Below, piece after piece: positions 1 through 4,404 of a stretch of 5,614 bases of DNA. This DNA is from Vulcanisaeta distributa (GTDB lineage: Archaea > Thermoproteota > Thermoprotei > Thermoproteales > Thermocladiaceae). The notes under the pieces were generated by a model. It did no database searches, was not told the origin of the DNA, and saw nothing but the letters and a program-made list of their open reading frames with translations. Positions within the stretch are counted from its first letter, which is position 1, and each line of letters starts with the position of its first letter. Location: contig DAXY01000073.1 of the NCBI GenBank assembly GCA_002506645.1, forward strand, positions 29,538 through 35,151, in the 5' to 3' direction. Made by a program: the position numbers and the translations under genes.

Positions 1-489
1 GTTGTCGTCTTTGGCAAGCACGTGAGGCTCAGGAAGGACCACCCAGCAATTGAGCTCATGGGTAGGCTTGATGAGCTTGAGGCATTGGCCGAGTGGGGTA
101 TGTATGAAGTCGGCGGTAGTGATTTTAAGGTAATCGCCGCGATGGCTGCGGCAATAAACACATACCTAGCCACTGGCGATGATGCGTGGCTCAGACCAGT
201 CAGGGAGGTGATTAATAAGGCATGCGAGTTGGATAGTAAGGAATTGGGTTGGTTCATACCCAGCGATAGGGCAACAGCCCTCCTAAACCTGCTCAGGGTC
301 AAGGCTAGGGAGGCGGAGAGGGCGGCGGTTAAACTCCTTGATGATGACGGCCTACCCACCGGCAAGGTCAATGAGTTAATTAGTGTGCTTAATCAATTGA
401 ATAAGTACGTTGTCCACCTAATATTCCTAAGTGATGCATACGTATTTAAGGGCGTGAATGATAAAATAAGGTCATTATTAAACCCATAA
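1..489 (+). CDS. PduO-type ATP:cob(I)alamin adenosyltransferase-like protein, 5' partial
   Basis: The frame is open to the left edge, so the start is outside; the GTG at 22 is internal. The visible 162 residues resemble the PduO/MMAB family (Cob_adeno_trans), which attaches adenosyl from ATP to cob(I)alamin in the cytoplasm. Visible family features, numbered from base 1: FGKHVRLRKDHPAIE (4-18), then DELE (24-27) where the family has DELN; WFIP (84-87) matching the F-x-L-P loop; and R99-x3-R103-x2-E106-R107, which aligns without gaps to the R-x3-RRxER helix. LNQLNKY (130-136) matches LNRLSDY. The two spaced arginines, the glutamate and the late Asn are kept. The second Arg of the RR pair is Glu104 and the Asn of DELN is Glu27. 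The N-terminal TGDxG-type ATP loop would lie outside. It could be an active divergent enzyme or a non-catalytic relative. The family call comes from remembered motifs only. Confidence 0.62.
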   Translation, partial: VVVFGKHVRLRKDHPAIELMGRLDELEALAEWGMYEVGGSDFKVIAAMAAAINTYLATGDDAWLRPVREVINKACELDSKELGWFIPSDRATALLNLLRVKAREAERAAVKLLDDDGLPTGKVNELISVLNQLNKYVVHLIFLSDAYVFKGVNDKIRSLLNP

Positions 490-507
490 TACCCGTAGGT
501 AGTAACC

Positions 508-515
508 TTTATATT
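508..515 (+). promoter_or_regulatory. TATA box for the membrane protein-AMMECR1-PHP operon
   Basis: TTTATATT lies in the short gap after the adenosyltransferase-like gene. Its centre is about 28 bases upstream of the ATG at 540, the usual archaeal TATA-to-transcription-start spacing, so a leaderless transcript starting at or near 540 is expected. The in-frame ATG at 525 is only about 13 bases from the box centre and would normally not be transcribed. This is read from spacing and composition; no transcript data are available. Confidence 0.6.
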
Positions 516-539
516 TTAATTACCATGGCTTGGGGATTA

Positions 540-773
540 ATGAGGCATACCGCCGTACTGGCAACGGTATTGTTCATAGTGACCGTCATAATACTAATAT
601 ATTACGCCATCTTCATGGATAAGGGCCAATTCCTAGTTGGTAATACGAATAGGGCGTTGGACGCCCTAATGCTATCTCTCGTCATAATCTCCGGCATTAT
701 CACGGGCATAGTGTATTTATTTAGCTCCAAAGTAGGGGAGGGTGGTGGTAATGTTCAAACCATACAGTATTGA
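540..773 (+). CDS. Small two-helix membrane protein, unknown function
   Basis: This 77-residue protein belongs to no family I recognise. Two hydrophobic segments, roughly residues 5-26 and 40-61, should each cross the membrane. They are joined by a short polar loop (MDKGQFLVGNTNR), and the protein ends in a polar, glycine-rich tail. I chose the ATG at 540 over the in-frame ATG at 525 because the TATA box at 508-515 would place the transcript start at about 540; the longer form adds only MAWGL. It is the first gene of an apparent operon: its last 23 bases overlap the start of the AMMECR1 gene, whose SD lies inside this reading frame. That arrangement suggests translational coupling and perhaps a membrane role linked to AMMECR1, which is inference. 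Being a short orphan lowers certainty, but its own promoter, membrane pattern and operon position argue that it is real. Confidence 0.68.
   Translation: MRHTAVLATVLFIVTVIILIYYAIFMDKGQFLVGNTNRALDALMLSLVIISGIITGIVYLFSSKVGEGGGNVQTIQY
737..746 (+). promoter_or_regulatory. Shine-Dalgarno site deciding the AMMECR1 start
   Basis: GGAGGGTGGT sits inside the end of the preceding gene. Its GGAGG ends 9 bases before the ATG at 751, and a GGTGGT run reaches to 4 bases before it. Both pair with the archaeal 16S anti-SD. The alternative GTG at 742 would overlap or abut the SD, so 751 is preferred. Confidence 0.65.
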
Positions 774-1422
774 GGAGGGGAAATTCCTAGTCAAGCTAGC
801 CAGGAAGGCCGTGGAGGAGTACCTACGCAGTGGCAGGGTTATTCAGCCACCGCCAGACACGCCACCGAGACTTCTCAAGGACAAGTATGGGGTCTTCACC
901 ACAATAGAGATCTTCATGGGTAGGGACAGGAGGGGCGAACTCAGGGGTTGCATTGGCTTTCCACAGGCTGTTTATAACACCGCCAATGGCGTTATTAGGA
1001 GCGCCATAGCGGCCGCCGTTGAAGATCCAAGGTTTGAGCCTATGAACATTAATGAGTTGGACAGGGTAACGTTTGAGGTATCGGTATTAAGCCAGCTCGA
1101 ACTGCTTGAACCTGGGAATCCGAGGAGTTACCCCGAGAAGATCGTAATCGGTAGGCACGGCATAGTCATTCAAAAGGGCTACTACTCAGGGCTATTACTG
1201 CCTCAGGTGCCCGTTGAATACTGCTGGGACTCCATGACATTCCTAAATGAGGGTTGTATGAAGGCATTCCTACCGCCAGATTGCTGGTTGGATGAGGATA
1301 CGTCCGTTCTTATTTATGAGGCTCAAATATTTAAGGAGGTCGAACCCAACGGCGAGGTTGTTGAGAGAGACTTAATGGAGGAATTGAGAGGGTGCAAGAA
1401 TGCCAATAGAAGTGAGGGCTGA
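751..1422 (+). CDS. AMMECR1 domain protein
   Basis: This 223-residue protein is a full-length archaeal AMMECR1 family member, close in length and layout to Pyrococcus PH0010. It carries the signature LRGCIGFP at residues 64-71, preceded by the EEGKFLVKLARKAVEEYL helix and a PPPDTPPRL segment. AVEDPRF follows, then YSGLLLPQVPVE and the LPPDCWLDED block near the C-terminus. The conserved Cys67 and basic residues of the signature lie in a putative active cleft, but the molecular function of the family is not established. Many AMMECR1 genes are linked or fused to MEMO-like and radical-SAM genes; neither is visible here. Instead it overlaps a small membrane protein gene upstream and a PHP phosphoesterase gene downstream, each by 23 bases, so co-translation is likely. 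The start at 751 is fixed by a good SD and by where family homology begins. A second ELRGC appears near the C-terminus (residues 211-215). Confidence 0.95.
   Translation: MFKPYSIEEGKFLVKLARKAVEEYLRSGRVIQPPPDTPPRLLKDKYGVFTTIEIFMGRDRRGELRGCIGFPQAVYNTANGVIRSAIAAAVEDPRFEPMNINELDRVTFEVSVLSQLELLEPGNPRSYPEKIVIGRHGIVIQKGYYSGLLLPQVPVEYCWDSMTFLNEGCMKAFLPPDCWLDEDTSVLIYEAQIFKEVEPNGEVVERDLMEELRGCKNANRSEG
1388..1394 (+). promoter_or_regulatory. Shine-Dalgarno site for the PHP gene
   Basis: GAGGGTG lies within the AMMECR1 coding sequence, 5 bases before the ATG at 1400. It matches the purine-rich GGTG part of the archaeal SD. An SD inside an upstream overlapping gene is the usual arrangement for an operon-internal gene in crenarchaea whose first genes are leaderless. 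Confidence 0.5.
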
Positions 1423-2098
1423 CTTACATACACACACGATATATAGTGATGGTAAGGGGGAGCCAAGGGACGTAATAGTAAATGCGTTAAATAGGGGGGT
1501 AAGGGTGCTGTCAATAACTGATCATAATACATTCAAAGGATCACTTAAGGCCTTGGAGCTAATGAGGAGTGATGCCCTTCGGATTAATGGCGATTTCATA
1601 TTCATAGTTGGTAATGAGGTTAGGACGGTAGATGGTGACGTACTAATACTGTGCATGGAGTACCCAGGCACTGAGGATGTGCCTAGGGTGATACCCGAGC
1701 TACTCGATTGGGTCTCCCGAAATAATTGCCTAGCAATACCTGCACATCCATACGATGTGCTTAGGCACGGAGTTGGCGATAAGGTGAGGAAGTACAGGTG
1801 GCACGCCATTGAGGTGTTCAATGCCGGCGCATTACCAATATTTAACCAGATGGCAAGTAATGCTGCGCGTGAGCTGGGTCTGCCGGGCCTCGCCAATAGC
1901 GATGCGCATGTGCCTGAGCTAGTCGGCATTGCCTATACGGTATTTGAGGTGGAGGATTTAACGGCGGAGTCCGTGTTTAAGGCGTTGCTTAGTAATCACG
2001 TGAGGGCCGTTGCCCATTACCCAGGGCCTGGGTTAATCATTAAGAGACTTTCCTGGTCAATTAAACGTAGATTGAGGAGGGTCAGGACTGAGGCTTGA
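1400..2098 (+). CDS. PHP-domain metal-dependent phosphoesterase
   Basis: This 232-residue protein is a stand-alone PHP (polymerase and histidinol phosphatase) domain, probably a cytoplasmic phosphoesterase using two or three metal ions. The metal-ligand motifs are complete and in order: DLHTHTIYSDG (8-18), ITDHNT (39-44), GNE (71-73), PAHPYD (114-119), IEVFN (137-141) and NSDAH (166-170). This pattern matches the short PHP/PHP-C proteins, some of which hydrolyse phosphorylated nucleosides or trim RNA ends. The substrate cannot be read from the sequence. The tail (about 213-230) is strongly basic, with KRLSWSIKRRLRRVR, and could touch nucleic acid or a membrane surface. The ATG at 1400 follows an SD and sits 7 residues before the first motif, as usual. 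The gene overlaps AMMECR1 by 23 bases on the same strand, and its stop overlaps the convergent gene at 2082 by 17 bases, leaving no room for a terminator. Confidence 0.92.
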   Translation: MPIEVRADLHTHTIYSDGKGEPRDVIVNALNRGVRVLSITDHNTFKGSLKALELMRSDALRINGDFIFIVGNEVRTVDGDVLILCMEYPGTEDVPRVIPELLDWVSRNNCLAIPAHPYDVLRHGVGDKVRKYRWHAIEVFNAGALPIFNQMASNAARELGLPGLANSDAHVPELVGIAYTVFEVEDLTAESVFKALLSNHVRAVAHYPGPGLIIKRLSWSIKRRLRRVRTEA

Positions 2099-2873
2099 GT
2101 ATTTCATCGATGAATCTCCTGAACAATAACCTCACTAAGCCACTACTTATGGAGTCTAGGTACTCCTCCGTTAATAGTATGAGTGAGTAATCCTCATGTT
2201 TCACTAGGTATATGTACTTGCCACCGCCGTGCATGACCATGAAGTCAGTATTATAATTAATGACCGACCTTAACAACTCCTCGCTGATACCCAGCTCACC
2301 TGTGTATTCTATCATGTCATTGCCCCTCATAAGTCCCACGAACGATGCCCCAAACAACTCCCTAAACTCAGAGAGACTTGATGGTACATAACCCATCTGG
2401 ACAAAAGGCGGGTTCTGCATCAGGCACTGTCTCTCTATCTGGTTTATGTAGTCCTTAAGCTCGTTAATTCTCGAAATAATAACGTCCATGGCGTCCGCAG
2501 ACGTCTGCTTAAGCACCTGAACCAACTCATTCTCAATGCCCCTAATTAACCTCTCAATCCTCTCAACGTCAATAGGCCTCTCAGGGCTCTGTAACGGCCT
2601 AATCTCTACGGGCCTACTCTCAACGAGAAATGCCCTACCGCCACGTCCTGCCGTTACCTCCTGAACTGACTGGGCTGGGGCTTGCCTTTGGCCTGGTTGA
2701 TCCCTTTGTTCGGGCCTGTACTGCGGGGCTGGGTTATTGAATGGCTTGCCCTCTTCCTCCTTTCCACGCCGACCACCGAAATAGCCAAACCTATATAGCA
2801 ACGCAATGATTATTGCCGCTATTACTACCACAATTACTATGAACGTTGGTGTCCCCACCTGCGGGATCTCCAT
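2082..2873 (-). CDS. Membrane-anchored protein with coiled coil and possible Roadblock/longin-like domain
   Basis: From the ATG at 2873 this is a 263-residue protein of no named family that I can assign. It has a single N-terminal transmembrane helix (about 10-27), followed by positive residues (YRFGYFGGRRGK), which suggests an outside-N, cytoplasm-C anchor. A Pro/Gln/Arg-rich, probably disordered linker follows (about 35-100), then a charged helical stretch with coiled-coil character (about 102-148). The C-terminal domain (about 168-260) reads as two short strands, a helix, three strands and a final amphipathic helix. That order and the FGASFVGLM...KYIYLVKHEDYSLILLTEE pattern recall Roadblock/LC7 or other longin-like folds that bind small GTPases; this is a weak, visual match. 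A longer frame opens at 2930, but a TATA box at 2896-2904 lies inside that extension, so 2873 is preferred. It follows the HAD gene by 31 bases but has its own promoter. Confidence 0.75.
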   Translation of the reverse strand: MEIPQVGTPTFIVIVVVIAAIIIALLYRFGYFGGRRGKEEEGKPFNNPAPQYRPEQRDQPGQRQAPAQSVQEVTAGRGGRAFLVESRPVEIRPLQSPERPIDVERIERLIRGIENELVQVLKQTSADAMDVIISRINELKDYINQIERQCLMQNPPFVQMGYVPSSLSEFRELFGASFVGLMRGNDMIEYTGELGISEELLRSVINYNTDFMVMHGGGKYIYLVKHEDYSLILLTEEYLDSISSGLVRLLFRRFIDEILKPQS

Positions 2874-2895
2874 TACGAAATATGTTGGGAGAAAA

Positions 2896-2904
2896 TTAAT
2901 AAAA
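2896..2904 (-). promoter_or_regulatory. TATA box for the membrane-anchored protein gene
   Basis: On the minus strand TTTTATTAA directly follows the HAD gene stop codon. It is centred 27 bases upstream of the ATG at 2873, fitting a leaderless transcript. The same T-rich run (TTTTATTAATTTTC) could also end the HAD transcript, since crenarchaeal termination uses T-rich stretches without hairpins. It decides the start of the downstream gene. Confidence 0.6.
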
Positions 2905-3591
2905 TTATTGCTTAATTGGGAATTGATCAAGGTACTTAATAATATCTAGTAAGCCCCTGATGCTTATTACCCGAGGATCGCCATAACTACCTAGGAAAAA
3001 CACGGCCTTAACCCCAGCATTTAGTGCCATCTCAATGTCGTACCTCGAATCGCCAACGACTATTACCTCATCCACGCCGAGGCCTAGGGCGTTGAGGATC
3101 CTTAGTAATGGCTCGGGATCCGGCTTACCCCTGCTAACGTCGTCCCCCGCTATGAGGGCATCAACGTACTTATGGAGGCCGGTCACCTCGAGGACCTTAA
3201 TGGCGACCCTCCTAGAGCTTGACGTAACCACGCCAATTAGGAAGCCCCTATCCCTAAGGAACTTCAGTAATTCGGGCGCGCCATTCATGGCCCTGGCATT
3301 CCCAAGCATTGATAGGTACACCTCGTTCTTAATCTCGAGGGCCCTCTCTGCCAAGCCCTCACCGCATAATTTCTTGGCTATATCCAACGCCCTAAGCCCC
3401 ATTAATGTGCTCACGTAATCCATGGTTGGTACGGGAAGGTTAAGGCGCTTACACGTCTCCATCCACGACAATGCATGAAGTGGTACAGTATCCACGAGAG
3501 TGCCGTCTAAGTCGAATATTGCGGCCCTTATCCTGGCATCAGTCAGCAAGGCGTCTTCATTACCCTCTGCAGACCTGTAACTCATCACCAT
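2905..3591 (-). CDS. HAD-superfamily phosphatase (phosphoglycolate phosphatase / beta-phosphoglucomutase-like)
   Basis: This 228-residue cytoplasmic HAD hydrolase has all four motifs. Motif I is FDLDGTLVDT (26-35), with nucleophile Asp27 and acid/base Asp29. Motif II is TSSS (123-126), motif III is the Lys of GKPDPEP (155-161), and motif IV is GDSRYDIEMA (180-189). The helical stretch between motifs I and II (about 36-105) is an alpha-helical C1 cap, placing it in subfamily I with phosphoglycolate phosphatases and beta-phosphoglucomutases. Expected chemistry is Mg-dependent phosphate removal or transfer on a small metabolite, but the substrate cannot be read from the sequence. About 20 residues precede motif I, longer than usual. 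The start at 3591 is nevertheless kept because a TATA box is centred 27 bases upstream; an in-frame ATG at 3585 is the only close alternative. It has promoters on both sides and is probably monocistronic. Confidence 0.93.
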   Translation of the reverse strand: MVMSYRSAEGNEDALLTDARIRAAIFDLDGTLVDTVPLHALSWMETCKRLNLPVPTMDYVSTLMGLRALDIAKKLCGEGLAERALEIKNEVYLSMLGNARAMNGAPELLKFLRDRGFLIGVVTSSSRRVAIKVLEVTGLHKYVDALIAGDDVSRGKPDPEPLLRILNALGLGVDEVIVVGDSRYDIEMALNAGVKAVFFLGSYGDPRVISIRGLLDIIKYLDQFPIKQ

Positions 3592-3613
3592 CGCGCATTA
3601 AACCGTAGGCGGG

Positions 3614-3622
3614 AATTAAAAG
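3614..3622 (-). promoter_or_regulatory. TATA box for the HAD phosphatase gene
   Basis: On the minus strand this reads CTTTTAATT, in the 43-base gap after the DUF1614 stop. It is centred 27 bases from the ATG at 3591, consistent with a leaderless start there. A second TTTAA nearer the gene (around 3598-3602) is too close to serve. Confidence 0.55.
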
Positions 3623-3634
3623 CTTGCCCATGGT

Positions 3635-4366
3635 TTAAAGTAGGATTTTATAGATCGAAGCTAGTATTAATGACGTGAGCCCCGTTACGTAGATTCCATC
3701 GAACACGCCGGCGCCGCCAATCGATACGTAACCTCTCATGAACCTTATAACCTTCTTAATATTAAGTATGTCAGCCCCAACCAGCGTTGATAATGAACCG
3801 AGACTGTACGAGAACGCCAGTGGATTAGCGTGAAACGCCACGGTGGATATTAATGTGAAGATTAACGTTAGAAGTACCGGTAATGCGGTCGGTAATGCGA
3901 CGCCAACGCCAGGTATTAATCTCGCGCTTCTCCATATTATCATTGACGATAGAACTAACGATATTATAAATGAAATTAGTATTAACAGGTTGCGGATTAG
4001 GTACGTAATTATCAAATACGTCGATATCGCCACCGGTATTACGGCACCGCCAACATTGACCTCAAGAAATAATTTATCAACCCTCTGTATGATTATTGGC
4101 ATTGGGAATAACTTCATGAAGTCGATAAATGGGTTGAATGGTACGTAATAGGTGACCTCAGCAACCTCAATATTGACATAGCTCGTTAATAATGAACCTA
4201 GCGTAAGCGCTAACGCAAGCATTGGTTGAATGCCTATGGTGATTAGGACCAGGAATAGGAACAGGAGCAGCGGCGATATGACCAGGAATCCTATGAACAT
4301 GATGATATTCACGGGTAATGAAAGCCTGATGCCAAGCCTTGGCTTGACATCGTATTTGATGGCCAT
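3635..4366 (-). CDS. DUF1614 family multi-spanning membrane protein
   Basis: This 243-residue, very hydrophobic protein carries the conserved pattern of DUF1614 as I recall it. It has NVGGAVIPVA (104-113), PGVGVALPT (152-160), VGADILN (196-202) and the C-terminal SIGGAGVFDGIYVTGL (215-230). An early GSLLTSYVNIEV (57-68) also fits. I estimate six or seven transmembrane segments, roughly 19-43, 46-64, 106-124, 126-145, 157-178 and 225-242, with a possible further one at 183-200. The function of the family is unknown. Asp199 and Asp223 sit in conserved motifs at or near predicted membrane segments and are the most likely functional residues. The gene starts 38 bases after the stop of the membrane protease NfeD on the same strand, with a TATA box in the gap, so it is adjacent but probably has its own transcript. 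The ATG at 4366 fits both the promoter spacing and the family length. Confidence 0.9.
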   Translation of the reverse strand: MAIKYDVKPRLGIRLSLPVNIIMFIGFLVISPLLLFLFLVLITIGIQPMLALALTLGSLLTSYVNIEVAEVTYYVPFNPFIDFMKLFPMPIIIQRVDKLFLEVNVGGAVIPVAISTYLIITYLIRNLLILISFIISLVLSSMIIWRSARLIPGVGVALPTALPVLLTLIFTLISTVAFHANPLAFSYSLGSLSTLVGADILNIKKVIRFMRGYVSIGGAGVFDGIYVTGLTSLILASIYKILL

Positions 4367-4391
4367 TACTAAATGATGACTATCACTAACC

Positions 4392-4399
4392 TTAATAAA
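4392..4399 (-). promoter_or_regulatory. TATA box for the DUF1614 gene
   Basis: On the minus strand this reads TTTATTAA, between the nfeD stop (4405) and the DUF1614 ATG (4366). Its centre is about 29 bases upstream of the ATG, implying a leaderless mRNA or one with a leader of 2-3 bases. Read-through from nfeD cannot be excluded because no separate terminator is visible. Confidence 0.55.
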
Positions 4400-4404
4400 C
4401 GTAA

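Noticed and set aside
22..24. GTG as the start of the first gene
   Set aside because: The frame is open to base 1 and the residues before it (VVVFGKH) fit the family's N-terminal region, so the gene is cut by the window edge.
742..744. GTG as an earlier start of the AMMECR1 gene
   Set aside because: It sits on top of the SD sequence. The ATG at 751 has correct SD spacing and matches the family N-terminus.
1323..1929. Minus-strand open frames opposite the AMMECR1 and PHP genes
   Set aside because: They are antisense shadows of well-supported family genes, with low-complexity translations and no promoter or SD.
2019..2033. Short palindrome ACCCAGG-G-CCTGGGT
   Set aside because: It lies inside the PHP coding sequence (HYPGPG region), has a one-base centre and no T-tract, and looks incidental to codon choice.
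3035..4148. Plus-strand open frames opposite the HAD and DUF1614 genes
   Set aside because: They mirror coding sequence with clear family motifs on the other strand and have no start signals of their own.
4373..4379. ATGATGA resembling a box C of a C/D box sRNA in the gap before the DUF1614 gene
   Set aside because: No CTGA box D or D'/C' pair follows at sRNA spacing, so there is no support for an sRNA.
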